Shown here in pieces: positions 1 through 6,215 of a stretch of DNA of 64,000 bases. The translations under genes were made by a program, and so were the position numbers. Source of the stretch: Phenylobacterium sp. NIBR 498073 (GTDB lineage: Bacteria; Pseudomonadota; Alphaproteobacteria; Caulobacterales; Caulobacteraceae). Each line of letters opens with the position of its first letter. The stretch's first letter is position 1. The stretch covers positions 558,001 to 622,000 of the forward strand of contig NZ_CP114599.1 of the NCBI RefSeq assembly GCF_027286305.1, given 5' to 3'. The notes under the pieces are model-generated. The model ran no database searches and was not told the origin of the DNA. It saw only the letters and a program-made list of their open reading frames with translations.

Positions 1-22
1 CGGTTCGTCCTGGTCGCCCGTC

Positions 23-47
23 AACGCCTCACCCCACCCAGGGTTCC
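23..47 (-). promoter_or_regulatory. EcfG/sigma-T promoter, leftward
   Basis: Read on the minus strand this is GGAAC (47-43), a 16-nt spacer, then CGTT (26-23), an exact match to the alphaproteobacterial EcfG (sigma-T) consensus. It fires out of the left edge. In GSR loci the gene divergent from phyR is normally nepR-ecfG, so this is inferred to be the nepR-ecfG promoter; the gene itself is not in the window. Confidence 0.85.
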
Positions 48-89
48 AAACTGTAGACATAATAGCGCTGAGGAAAACCTCGTTCTGAC

Positions 90-114
90 GGAACCGGTTC
101 CCAAGGCCTACGTT
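90..114 (+). promoter_or_regulatory. EcfG/sigma-T promoter of phyR
   Basis: GGAAC (90-94), 16-nt spacer, CGTT (111-114): an exact EcfG consensus about 73 nt upstream of the phyR start codon. It suggests positive feedback of the stress sigma factor on phyR. It lies 42 bp from the leftward EcfG promoter, making a bidirectional control region. Confidence 0.9.
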
Positions 115-187
115 CGGGCACATGATGGACCTGCCCAGGGAGCCAATCCTGGTCGGCTGCATCGAACTCGAGAGGGAGGAGTTTGAT

Positions 188-979
188 TTGAGTCTTCTTG
201 CCCGACTGGCGCCGCACCTGCCGTATGTACGGCGCTATGCCCGCGCTTTGACTGGCGACCAGACGACTGGCGACCACTATGTTCGCGTCGCGCTGGAAGC
301 GCTTGCGGCCGGCGATCGGGTGCTGGAGGCCAATCTGACGCCTCGGGTGGCGCTGTATCACGTGTTCCACGCGATCTGGCTGACCAGCGGCGCGCAGCTC
401 GAGGCGCCGGGCGAGGAGGGCGGCGACGACGCCAGCCAGCGGCTGATGCGCATCGCCCCGCGCTCGCGCCAGGCGTTCCTGCTCACTGCGCTCGAAGGCT
501 TCACCCCGTCCGAGGCCGCCCAGATCCTGGGCGTGGAGTTCGGCGAGGTCGAGCGGCTGATCGCCGAGGCCCAGGCCGAGATCGACGCCGAGCTGGCCAC
601 CGACGTGCTGATCATCGAGGACGAGCCGGTCATCGCCGCCGACATCGAGGCCCTCGTCACCGAGATCGGCCATACCGTGGTCGACATCGCTGCGACCCGC
701 ACCGAGGCGGTCGACGCCGTCGCCCGCAAGACCCCGGGCCTGGTGCTGGCCGACATCCAGCTGGCTGACGGCTCGTCGGGCATTGACGCGGTCAAGGACA
801 TCCTCGCCCGTCATGACGTGCCGGTGATCTTCATCACCGCCTTCCCCGAGCGCCTGCTGACTGGCGAGCGTCCGGAGCCGACCTTCCTGATCACCAAGCC
901 GTTCCAGCCGGAGACCGTGAAGGCGGCCATCGGTCAGGCGCTGTTCTTCCATCCGCGCAACACCCGCAAGGCGGCCTAG
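188..979 (+). CDS. phyR: General stress response regulator PhyR (263 aa)
   Basis: PhyR is the anti-anti-sigma switch of the alphaproteobacterial general stress response: when phosphorylated, its sigma-like domain sequesters NepR and frees EcfG (sigma-T). The sequence shows an N-terminal sigma-like domain (about residues 1-135) joined to a receiver domain (about 138-260). The receiver has the acidic pair in LIIEDEP, phosphoacceptor Asp189 in LADIQLADG, FITAFPERLLTG and the conserved Lys in ITKPF, all typical of PhyR. I chose the TTG start at 188 because GGAGG lies about 10 nt upstream and the protein then begins MSLLARLAPHLPYVRRYARA, the usual PhyR N-terminus. A longer frame opens at ATG 122 but would add an unconserved 22-residue extension. 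An EcfG promoter lies upstream. Confidence 0.95.
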   Translation: MSLLARLAPHLPYVRRYARALTGDQTTGDHYVRVALEALAAGDRVLEANLTPRVALYHVFHAIWLTSGAQLEAPGEEGGDDASQRLMRIAPRSRQAFLLTALEGFTPSEAAQILGVEFGEVERLIAEAQAEIDAELATDVLIIEDEPVIAADIEALVTEIGHTVVDIAATRTEAVDAVARKTPGLVLADIQLADGSSGIDAVKDILARHDVPVIFITAFPERLLTGERPEPTFLITKPFQPETVKAAIGQALFFHPRNTRKAA

Positions 980-999
980 GCGCGCCGCGGGCGGCCGCC

Positions 1000-1278
1000 C
1001 TAGCGGACGCTCGCGGCCCCGTCCGGCGTCGGCGTGCTCTGCAGGGTGCCGTGGGCCGGTTCGCCGAGGTCGAACGACTGGGCCGTGCGCACCGCGCCGG
1101 CCTTGCTGGCTGGCGTCGCCGCCTGCTCGCCCGCTCGCCACGACCATGCGCCGAACAGCGCCAGGGCGGCCAGGGCGGTGGACACCGCCAGCACCCAGAA
1201 CATGTGCACGCCGATGCGTCCTTGCCGCGCACGCGTCGCGTTCAGCGCGGCTCGGGTGGTGGAGCGGGTCGTGGCCAT
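1000..1278 (-). CDS. Small single-pass membrane protein (92 aa)
   Basis: This protein is not recognised. A basic N-terminus (MATTRSTTRAALNATRARQG) is followed by one strong hydrophobic segment at about residues 24-44 and a polar Ala/Thr/Pro-rich tail, consistent with an inner-membrane protein with a short periplasmic tail. AGGAGG sits 9 nt upstream of the ATG at 1278. It follows the small gene 1299-1499 by 20 bp on the same strand, so the two form an operon that starts from an EcfG promoter at 1544-1569. It converges with phyR. A GSR role is inferred from promoter and position only. Confidence 0.75.
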   Translation of the reverse strand: MATTRSTTRAALNATRARQGRIGVHMFWVLAVSTALAALALFGAWSWRAGEQAATPASKAGAVRTAQSFDLGEPAHGTLQSTPTPDGAASVR

Positions 1279-1298
1279 ATGGCGTCGCCTCCTGAGGT

Positions 1299-1499
1299 CT
1301 AGAACGGCAATCGGTCGAGCGGGCCAGGGGGCGTCGGACGGGCGGCGTCGCCGCGGACCACCGACATCTGGCCGAGCAAGGCGCCGGCCAGCGCCACCGA
1401 CAGGATCACCGCCAGCGCCCACCAGCGGCGGCGCAGCGAATGACCGTGATCCTCCTGCGCGCCAATTGCGCCGAAGCGCTCGTTCCGCTCATGGATCAT
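1299..1499 (-). CDS. Small membrane protein (66 aa), first gene of an EcfG operon
   Basis: This protein is not recognised. A charged N-terminus (MIHERNERFGAIGAQEDHGH) is followed by one transmembrane helix at about residues 27-45 (WWALAVILSVALAGALLG) and a short polar tail. GGGGAGAGG stands just before the ATG. The EcfG-type promoter at 1544-1569 ends 45 nt upstream of the start. The topology is like that of small membrane modulators, but no family can be named. Confidence 0.75.
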   Translation of the reverse strand: MIHERNERFGAIGAQEDHGHSLRRRWWALAVILSVALAGALLGQMSVVRGDAARPTPPGPLDRLPF

Positions 1500-1543
1500 G
1501 GCCTCTCCCCTGACCAGGCGGACGAACTTGCCCGCGTCTGGCT

Positions 1544-1569
1544 AACGTTCCGCAGGGGGCGGGCGTTCC
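1544..1569 (-). promoter_or_regulatory. EcfG/sigma-T promoter, N17 spacer
   Basis: On the minus strand: GGAAC (1569-1565), a 17-nt spacer and CGTT (1547-1544). Both 16- and 17-nt spacers are accepted for EcfG. It lies 45 nt upstream of the two small membrane-protein genes and also falls in the 5' flank of the divergent secreted-protein gene at 1631. Confidence 0.8.
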
Positions 1570-1630
1570 GCACGCGATTTTGCGCGCCGGCGGGGTTCGA
1601 CAAGCGCGCGCCGGGCCTTATCTATAGGCC

Positions 1631-1948
1631 ATGAAGAGGACCAAGCTTTTCGCCGGCGCCTTCGCGGCGCTCACCCTGGCCGGGACCGCCCAGGCCCAGG
1701 CCCCCGCCGCGCTGGAGGGCAAGATCGTGCGCGGCCAGGACGGCGTCGTGCTCGGCGTCGTCGAGCGCGTGACCTATCGCGACAACGGCGCGCCCGCCCA
1801 GGTGCTGGTGCGGCCCAAGGGACCGCCGACCGCCGGCCCGCGCAGCCTCTCCTACAGCGCGCTGCGCCAGGAGGGCGGCGAGCTCACCGCACCGCTGACC
1901 CAGGCGGAGTTCAACGCCATGCCGGCGGTCAACGTCGCGCCGAAATAG
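1631..1948 (+). CDS. Secreted hypothetical protein (105 aa), PRC-barrel-like
   Basis: Residues 1-22 form a clear signal peptide (two basic residues, hydrophobic core, AQA cleavage site). The mature part (EGKIVRGQDGVVLGVVERV, then a VLVRPKG strand) is short and beta-rich and loosely resembles PRC-barrel proteins; that similarity is tentative. It is expected in the periplasm. The GsrN-like RNA lies just downstream on the same strand but has its own promoter. Function unknown. Confidence 0.7.
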   Translation: MKRTKLFAGAFAALTLAGTAQAQAPAALEGKIVRGQDGVVLGVVERVTYRDNGAPAQVLVRPKGPPTAGPRSLSYSALRQEGGELTAPLTQAEFNAMPAVNVAPK

Positions 1949-1985
1949 GCCAGGCTAACCGCCGCGAAAAAAATCGCGCGGTGCG

Positions 1986-2010
1986 GGAACGAACCGATTT
2001 CACGTGGGTT
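1986..2010 (+). promoter_or_regulatory. EcfG-type promoter of the GsrN-like RNA (one mismatch)
   Basis: GGAAC (1986-1990), 16-nt spacer, GGTT (2007-2010). Only the first base of the -10 element differs from CGTT. Transcription would begin near 2016-2018, at the base of the long stem described in the next entry. Confidence 0.7.
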
Positions 2011-2016
2011 TATGGA

Positions 2017-2136
2017 TTGCGGAGGCGGCGACGCCCCCCCCGACTTGAGACCGGCGAACATGCCGGTCTGCCGCCTCCGCACCCCTTTTCTCGATGATGC
2101 GCACTCAAGAGGCGGGCCCTGGGCCCGCCTTTTCTT
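2017..2136 (+). ncRNA. gsrN: GsrN-like general-stress small RNA
   Basis: GsrN is the sigma-T-dependent sRNA of Caulobacter that protects against oxidative stress by pairing its exposed C-rich loop with target mRNAs such as the katG leader. Seen here: an EcfG-like promoter; a perfect 12-bp stem (2018-2029 with 2070-2081); within it an 8-bp hairpin (2048-2055 with 2062-2069); and between them an unpaired stretch holding eight consecutive Cs (2034-2041). A GC-rich terminator hairpin (2111-2129) followed by TTTT ends a transcript of about 115-120 nt. There is no reading frame of note. Location next to phyR matches the GSR-linked position predicted for GsrN homologues in related genera. The name rests on architecture, promoter and synteny, not on sequence alignment. 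Confidence 0.72.
2111..2133 (+). terminator. Rho-independent terminator of the GsrN-like RNA
   Basis: A self-complementary GGCGGGCCC/GGGCCCGCC hairpin (2111-2119 with 2121-2129) is followed by TTTT. It lies between the convergent sRNA and the OmpA-like lipoprotein gene. Confidence 0.8.
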
Positions 2137-2153
2137 GTGGGCGCTCCTGCCCG

Positions 2154-2612
2154 CTAGGGCGCGGTCATCACCAGGGTGACGTCGGCGCGGCGGCGCAGCG
2201 GACGGGCCTCGCCGTCCTGGTTCACTGCGCCTTGCTGGCCGGCGGCGGCCAGGTCGAATTCCCCGGCCGGCAGGCCGGTGGCGATCAGCGTCCGGGTCAC
2301 CGAGGCCACGCGCTGCTTGGACAGCTCCAGATTGGCGGCCGGCGCGCCGACCGCGTCGGCCAGGCCCAGCACCTTCACCCGCTCGACCTTGCAGGCCTTG
2401 GCCGACGTGGCAGCCTGCGACAGCACCGCGCGGCCCTCGTCGGTGACCTCGGCGCTCTCCGGCTCGAAATAGATGTGGACGGTCAGGTCCTCGCAGGCGA
2501 CGGGGGTCTCGATCTTGGCCCGCGGCCCGCCGGCCGGTGTGGTGGCGCATCCGGCCAAGGCCAGTCCGGCGCCCAGCGCCGCGATCGTCCACGTCTTCGT
2601 TCCCAGACCCAT
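2154..2612 (-). CDS. OmpA-family lipoprotein (152 aa)
   Basis: The N-terminus is a lipoprotein signal with lipobox LAGC (Cys at about residue 22). An OmpA/MotB-like domain follows: VHIYFEPESAEVTDEGRAVL, then LELSKQRVASVTRTLIATG and a closing RRADVTLV strand. This fold normally binds peptidoglycan diaminopimelate and tethers the outer membrane to the wall. The domain is short (about 115 residues). I chose the ATG at 2612 because an AGGG stands upstream and the lipobox is then correctly placed; longer in-frame starts add a non-signal extension. No EcfG site is visible upstream. Confidence 0.8.
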   Translation of the reverse strand: MGLGTKTWTIAALGAGLALAGCATTPAGGPRAKIETPVACEDLTVHIYFEPESAEVTDEGRAVLSQAATSAKACKVERVKVLGLADAVGAPAANLELSKQRVASVTRTLIATGLPAGEFDLAAAGQQGAVNQDGEARPLRRRADVTLVMTAP

Positions 2613-2632
2613 GATCCCGCAGCCCTCAAAAT

Positions 2633-2666
2633 GACGATGGACGGACAGCATAGCTGACCGTCCATC
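2633..2666 (-). terminator. Inverted repeat, possible terminator of the glycine-zipper gene
   Basis: A perfect 10-bp inverted repeat CGATGGACGG/CCGTCCATCG flanks a loop of about 13 nt. On the minus strand it lies just after the glycine-zipper gene and is followed by TCATTTT, a weak U-tract. It could instead be an operator of the OmpA-like gene, since it sits 20-50 bp upstream of it. Confidence 0.45.
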
Positions 2667-2695
2667 GCAGGCTAGTCTAGGTTGCGTGGTCGCGA

Positions 2696-3052
2696 TTAAC
2701 GCGGGCTGCCGTCTTCCCAGTAGTAACGGCCCGAACCGTTGTCGTAGTAGTAATATCGGCCCACGCGCTCGTCGTAATATTGGCGGCGGTTCTGGTTCTG
2801 CGCGCCGCAGCCGCCGTCCTGGCGGCAACCGCGCACCGCGCCCGCGCCGCCGCCCAGGGCCGCGCCGATGGCCGCGCCGGTCCCGGCGTCGCCGCTGCCG
2901 ACATTGTTGCCGATCACCGCGCCGGCCAGGGCGCCGAGGGCGGCGCCGCCGGCGGCGTTCCGCTCGACGTTGCCGGAGGTGGTGCAGGCGCTCGCCAACA
3001 GGCCGGCGCCGGCCAGGGCCGCGAGCGGCATGAGAGATTTGGCCTTGAGCAT
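2696..3052 (-). CDS. Glycine-zipper outer-membrane protein (118 aa)
   Basis: A signal peptide ends near residue 23 (LLASAC; a weak lipobox, since the -3 residue is Ala). A glycine-zipper hairpin follows (GGAALGALAGAVIGNNVGSG and GTGAAIGAALGGGAGAV, about residues 35-78), as in the 17-kDa surface antigen/OmpA glycine-zipper families. The C-terminus is rich in Tyr, Asn and Arg (RRQYYDERVGRYYYYDNGSG). The EcfG promoter at 3083-3107 ends 31 nt upstream, so it is inferred to be an envelope protein induced by general stress. Confidence 0.8.
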   Translation of the reverse strand: MLKAKSLMPLAALAGAGLLASACTTSGNVERNAAGGAALGALAGAVIGNNVGSGDAGTGAAIGAALGGGAGAVRGCRQDGGCGAQNQNRRQYYDERVGRYYYYDNGSGRYYWEDGSPR

Positions 3053-3082
3053 AGGGCTCTCCTTACTTATCCCGCCGACCCC

Positions 3083-3107
3083 AACGCGCGCGTTACGGCA
3101 GAGTTCC
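3083..3107 (-). promoter_or_regulatory. EcfG/sigma-T promoter of the glycine-zipper gene
   Basis: Minus strand GGAAC (3107-3103), 16-nt spacer, CGTT (3086-3083), an exact consensus 31 nt before the start codon at 3052. It lies back to back with the rightward EcfG promoter at 3112-3136; only 4 bp separate their -35 elements. Confidence 0.87.
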
Positions 3108-3111
3108 GGAC

Positions 3112-3136
3112 GGAACCGCGTCCAACCGCCGCCGTT
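3112..3136 (+). promoter_or_regulatory. EcfG/sigma-T promoter of the lipid kinase-phosphoesterase operon
   Basis: GGAAC (3112-3116), 16-nt spacer, CGTT (3133-3136), an exact consensus ending 36 nt before the ATG at 3173. It is paired head to head with 3083-3107. Confidence 0.88.
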
Positions 3137-3172
3137 AGGGGGCTGCTCCTATGGGGCGCTGACAGAGGACCT

Positions 3173-4051
3173 ATGGCTCAGGCACCGAAGATATCCCGCA
3201 TCGAGGCGGTGGTGAATGTCGCATCCGGCGGCGCGAACGCGCAGGACGCCGAGCAGATGCGCGCCCTGCTGGCCGGGTACGGCGCCCACGCCAACGTCCA
3301 GGTGGCCGACAGCGGCGAGATCGAGCGGCGGCTGCGCTCGGCGGTCGACGCCGCGCCCGACCTGCTGGTGATCCTGGCCGGCGACGGCACGGCCCGGGCG
3401 GCCGCCGACATGGCCGGGCCGCAAGGGCCGATGATCGCCCCGCTGCCGGGGGGCACGATGAACATGCTGCCGCATGCGGTCTACGGCGCGGTCCCCTGGC
3501 GCGAGGCCCTGACCGACGCCCTGGAGAGCGGCGTCGAGCGCGACATCGGCGGCGGCCTGATCGAGGGGCGCAGCTTCCTGGTCGCGGCGATCCTCGGGGC
3601 ACCGGCGCTTTGGGCGCCCGCGCGCGAGGCGGTGCGCGAGGGCCAGCTGCGCCTGGCCTTCGCCCGCATGCGGCGGGCCTGGCGGCGGGCGTTCTCCGGA
3701 CGCCTGCGCTACGCCCTCGACGACGGCCCGCGCGGCAAGGCCGAGGCCCTGGCCTTCCTCTGCCCGCTGGCCTCTACCGCTCTCTCCGACGAGGCCCAGA
3801 GCCTGGAGGCCGCGATCATCGATCCCCAGACCGTCGGCGAGGCTGCGCGCATCGGCTTCAAGGCGCTGGTCGACGACTGGCGCAACGACCCGGCGGTCCG
3901 GGCCGGCCCCTGTCGTCGGGCGCGGGTCTGGGCGGCCAGCCGGGTGCCGGCCGTGCTCGACGGCGAGCCGGTCTGGCTGGCGACCAACGCCGCGGTTGAC
4001 TGGCGGCCCCAGGTCGCCCGGCTGCTGGCCCCGCGGCGGGAGGCCGGATGA
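3173..4051 (+). CDS. Diacylglycerol/sphingosine kinase-like protein (292 aa)
   Basis: The N-terminal half matches the DAGK catalytic fold: VVNVASGG, the nucleotide-binding LAGDGTARAAA and PLPGGTMNMLPH motifs (about residues 63-100). The family phosphorylates diacylglycerol or related lipids with ATP at the inner membrane face; the substrate here cannot be told. The ATG at 3173 is preceded by the EcfG promoter. The stop overlaps the next start (ATGA), so it is co-translated with a metallophosphoesterase. A basic, Arg-rich segment near residues 160-185 could contact lipid head groups (inference). Confidence 0.85.
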   Translation: MAQAPKISRIEAVVNVASGGANAQDAEQMRALLAGYGAHANVQVADSGEIERRLRSAVDAAPDLLVILAGDGTARAAADMAGPQGPMIAPLPGGTMNMLPHAVYGAVPWREALTDALESGVERDIGGGLIEGRSFLVAAILGAPALWAPAREAVREGQLRLAFARMRRAWRRAFSGRLRYALDDGPRGKAEALAFLCPLASTALSDEAQSLEAAIIDPQTVGEAARIGFKALVDDWRNDPAVRAGPCRRARVWAASRVPAVLDGEPVWLATNAAVDWRPQVARLLAPRREAG

Positions 4052-4848
4052 TCCGCATCGCCCACCTCTCCGACATCCACTTCGGCGGCGAAAACGTCGC
4101 GGCGGTGGCGGGGGCGGCGCAGGTGCTGCGTGGGGGCGAGTTCGACCTGACCATCGTCTCGGGCGACCTCACCCAGTTCGGCGCCGTGAGCGAGTTCGAG
4201 GCCGCGGCCGGGTGGCTGGCCTCGCTGCCCGGGCCGCAGCTGGTCTGTCCGGGCAATCACGACGCGCCCTACCTCGCCTGGTGGGAGCGGTTCTTCGACC
4301 CGTTCGGCCGGTTCTCGCGGATCATCGGGGCGGCCGAGGCCCAGACCTTCGCCGGCGCCGGTCTGGCGGTCTACGGGCTCAACACCGCCCGCGGCGTGCA
4401 GCCCCGCGCCAACTGGTCCAAGGGCCAGATCTCCCGCGCTCAGAGCCGTGCGGCGCTGGCCTGGCTCGCCGCGGCCCCGCCGGAGGCGCTCAAGGTGGCG
4501 GTCGTGCATCATCCGTTGGTCGAGATGATCGGCGGGCCGATGACGGGCAGGGTCTGGGGCGGGCAGGCGGCGGCCCGCGCCCTGGCCGAGGGCGGCGTCG
4601 ACCTGGTGTTGTCGGGGCATGTCCACGCCCCGTTCGTCTGGCCCTATCCGTTCGCCGGCGGCGCCGCCCATGCGGTCGGGGCCGGCACCCTGTCGGTGCG
4701 CGAGCGCGGCGTGGCGCCCAGTTTCAACCTCATCGAGGCCGACGCCGGGGAGATCCGCGTCGTCGCCCAGGGCTGGACCGGTTCGCGGTTCGAGCCGCTG
4801 CGCAGCTGGGCGGTCGACCGCAGACGGCAAAACGCCCGCCCCGGCTAG
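4048..4848 (+). CDS. Calcineurin-like metallophosphoesterase (266 aa)
   Basis: All five motifs of the binuclear metallophosphoesterase family are present in order: DIH at the N-terminus (IAHLSDIHFGG), SGDLT, GNHD, VVHHP and SGHVH. It has no signal peptide, so it is cytoplasmic. Candidate substrates in the family include cyclic nucleotides, glycerophosphodiesters and lipid intermediates such as UDP-diacylglucosamine; none can be chosen. The start overlaps the kinase stop by 4 nt, and the shared EcfG promoter suggests paired phospholipid turnover under stress. The 3' end, including the TAG, lies inside the terminator hairpin at 4831-4859. Confidence 0.87.
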   Translation: MIRIAHLSDIHFGGENVAAVAGAAQVLRGGEFDLTIVSGDLTQFGAVSEFEAAAGWLASLPGPQLVCPGNHDAPYLAWWERFFDPFGRFSRIIGAAEAQTFAGAGLAVYGLNTARGVQPRANWSKGQISRAQSRAALAWLAAAPPEALKVAVVHHPLVEMIGGPMTGRVWGGQAAARALAEGGVDLVLSGHVHAPFVWPYPFAGGAAHAVGAGTLSVRERGVAPSFNLIEADAGEIRVVAQGWTGSRFEPLRSWAVDRRRQNARPG

Positions 4849-4859
4849 GGGCGGGCGTT
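4831..4859. terminator. Bidirectional terminator overlapping a stop codon
   Basis: A 12-bp stem AACGCCCGCCCC/GGGGCGGGCGTT with a 5-nt loop holding most of the TAG of the phosphoesterase gene. Read on the minus strand it is followed by TTTTGCC, so it probably also terminates the convergent DUF1328 transcript. Confidence 0.75.
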
Positions 4860-4881
4860 CCGCGTTTTCAGTACTTCGAGT

Positions 4882-5055
4882 CTAGAGCGCGCCGCGCCCT
4901 CGAACCAGGTGCATGACGAGGGAAACCACGAACAGCACCAGGAACACGAAGAACAGAATCTTGGCGACGCCCATCGCGGCGCCGGCAATGGAAGTAAATC
5001 CGAGTACGCCAGCGATCAGGGCGACTACCAGGAAGGTCAGAGCCCATCCAAGCAT
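4882..5055 (-). CDS. DUF1328 small membrane protein (57 aa)
   Basis: Translation gives [20 protein letters not shown] and onward, with two hydrophobic helices (about residues 4-24 and 30-50) and a short basic tail (HLVRGRGAL). This is the compact two-helix DUF1328 (YtjA-type) membrane family, often stress-induced in alphaproteobacteria; its mechanism is unknown. An exact EcfG promoter at 5089-5113 lies 34 nt upstream. The gene is only 174 nt and easily missed. Confidence 0.88.
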   Translation of the reverse strand: MLGWALTFLVVALIAGVLGFTSIAGAAMGVAKILFFVFLVLFVVSLVMHLVRGRGAL

Positions 5056-5088
5056 GTCGTTTCTCCGGTTATTGCGTCCGAAGATATA

Positions 5089-5113
5089 AACGCTTGGCCG
5101 TGCGTGACGTTCC
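5089..5113 (-). promoter_or_regulatory. EcfG/sigma-T promoter of the DUF1328 gene
   Basis: Minus strand GGAAC (5113-5109), 16-nt spacer, CGTT (5092-5089). It lies between the sodB 3' end (5119) and the DUF1328 start, so DUF1328 can be transcribed apart from sodB. Confidence 0.88.
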
Positions 5114-5118
5114 GAGAC

Positions 5119-5745
5119 CTAGACCGGGCCGGGGTGAGTCCAGCCGGCCGCGCCCTTTCGGGCGGCGTCGTACTGGGCCTGGGCGAACGTCCAGTTCGGC
5201 AGCGCGTCGAACCAGGCCTTCAGGAAACCTTCGCGGTCGTTCTTGTGGTCCAGATAGTAGGCATGCTCCCACAGGTCGCAGACCAGCAGCGGAACCACGC
5301 CGGCCTCGGTCAGCAGGTTCACGCCGTCGTGCGTGTCGACGATCGACAGCGTCTCGCCCTTGGCGGCCAGCCACACCCAGCCCGAGCCGAAGTGGCCGAC
5401 GCCCTTGGCGACGAACTGCGCCTTCAGTTGCTCCAGCCCGCCGAAGTCGCGCTCGATGGCGGCGGCCAGGTCGCCGGACGCCTTCTGGCCGGGGGCGCTC
5501 ATGCATTCCCAGAAGAAGGTGTGGTTCCAGGCTTGGGCCGAATTGTTGAACAGCTTGGCCTGGCCGACCGCGCCGCGGATGACGTCTTCCAGCGAAGCCG
5601 GCTTGGCGCCCGACTCCTGCAGCATCTGGTTCATGACGTCGAAGTAGCGCTTGTGATGCTTGCCGTGGTGCAGGTGCATCGTGGCCTGCGAAATGACAGG
5701 CTCCAGCGCGTCGTGGGCGTACGGAAGGTTCGGCAATTCAAACAT
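5119..5745 (-). CDS. sodB: Superoxide dismutase, Fe type (208 aa)
   Basis: It dismutates superoxide to oxygen and peroxide in the cytoplasm. Metal ligands are visible: His26 (MHLHHGKHH), His75 (QAWNHTFF), Asp157 and His161 (DLWEHAYY). Gln71 in the NSAQAWNH motif is the Fe-type second-sphere residue. The 208-aa length is normal. A purine-rich GGGGGAGGGA stands well upstream, but the immediate ribosome site is weak. No EcfG motif is seen directly upstream although the gene sits inside the stress cluster; it could depend on read-through from the 6.5-kb operon. Confidence 0.93.
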   Translation of the reverse strand: MFELPNLPYAHDALEPVISQATMHLHHGKHHKRYFDVMNQMLQESGAKPASLEDVIRGAVGQAKLFNNSAQAWNHTFFWECMSAPGQKASGDLAAAIERDFGGLEQLKAQFVAKGVGHFGSGWVWLAAKGETLSIVDTHDGVNLLTEAGVVPLLVCDLWEHAYYLDHKNDREGFLKAWFDALPNWTFAQAQYDAARKGAAGWTHPGPV

Positions 5746-5822
5746 GTCAATTTCCTACGGGGGAGGGAATGCAGGCGTGCGCCCGCGGTCCCACACTAAC
5801 CCGAACTGTGGTGATTGGTTCT

Positions 5823-6215
5823 CTAGGATTTAGAGGCGCGGCCCGCGAGCATCGCCGAAACGATGGTGGCGGTGGTCCGCGGGTTCTTCAGCGCCACCGC
5901 GGCGACGGCCCCGACCACGCCCAGCGCGACCCACGGCTTGGCCTGGGCCAGCTCGAACATCCGCGAGGTGAGGTCCTTGTCCTGGTCCCGCCGGTTGTGG
6001 CGGCGGGGCGGGCTGGCCATCATCAGCAGCACCATCCCGATGACCCCGGCCAGCAGCGCGGCCGCGGCCGCCACCAGCACCCCGGCCCAGGCCTCGCCGA
6101 CCACGGGGGTCAGGCCCGCATGCAGGGCCATCGCCAGGAACACCACGCAGACGACCGCCGTCGCGGCGAGCGCGACGGCGGCGACGACGTAATAAAGCGC
6201 TCGCTTGAGGATCAA
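5823..6215 (-). CDS. Holin-X/DUF1469-like membrane protein (130 aa)
   Basis: Two long hydrophobic helices (about residues 9-32 and 44-68) are followed by a basic, charged stretch (PPRRHNRRDQDKD) and a third, weaker hydrophobic region (about 95-112). This matches the putative holin-superfamily/phage-holin-like proteins that commonly follow DUF883 genes; it is not evidence of a prophage. The TTG start overlaps the upstream gene's TGA (TTGA), so translation is coupled. It shares the EcfG promoter at 6593-6617. Confidence 0.75.
   Translation of the reverse strand: MILKRALYYVVAAVALAATAVVCVVFLAMALHAGLTPVVGEAWAGVLVAAAAALLAGVIGMVLLMMASPPRRHNRRDQDKDLTSRMFELAQAKPWVALGVVGAVAAVALKNPRTTATIVSAMLAGRASKS

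Noticed and set aside
29-1147. Long 372-aa minus-strand frame opposite phyR
   Set aside because: Arg/Gly/Asp-rich translation typical of antisense shadow of GC-rich coding DNA; phyR on the other strand is clear.
1440-1634. 64-aa plus-strand frame between the small membrane genes and the secreted protein
   Set aside because: Overlaps the EcfG promoter and has shadow-like composition with no ribosome site.
1956-1984. ACCGC...GCGGT hairpin with a 7-A loop after the secreted-protein gene
   Set aside because: The A-run is in the loop and no U-run follows; not convincing as a terminator.
5823-6215. Holin-like protein as evidence of a prophage
   Set aside because: No integrase, structural or lysis genes nearby; the pairing with DUF883 is a common chromosomal arrangement under EcfG control.
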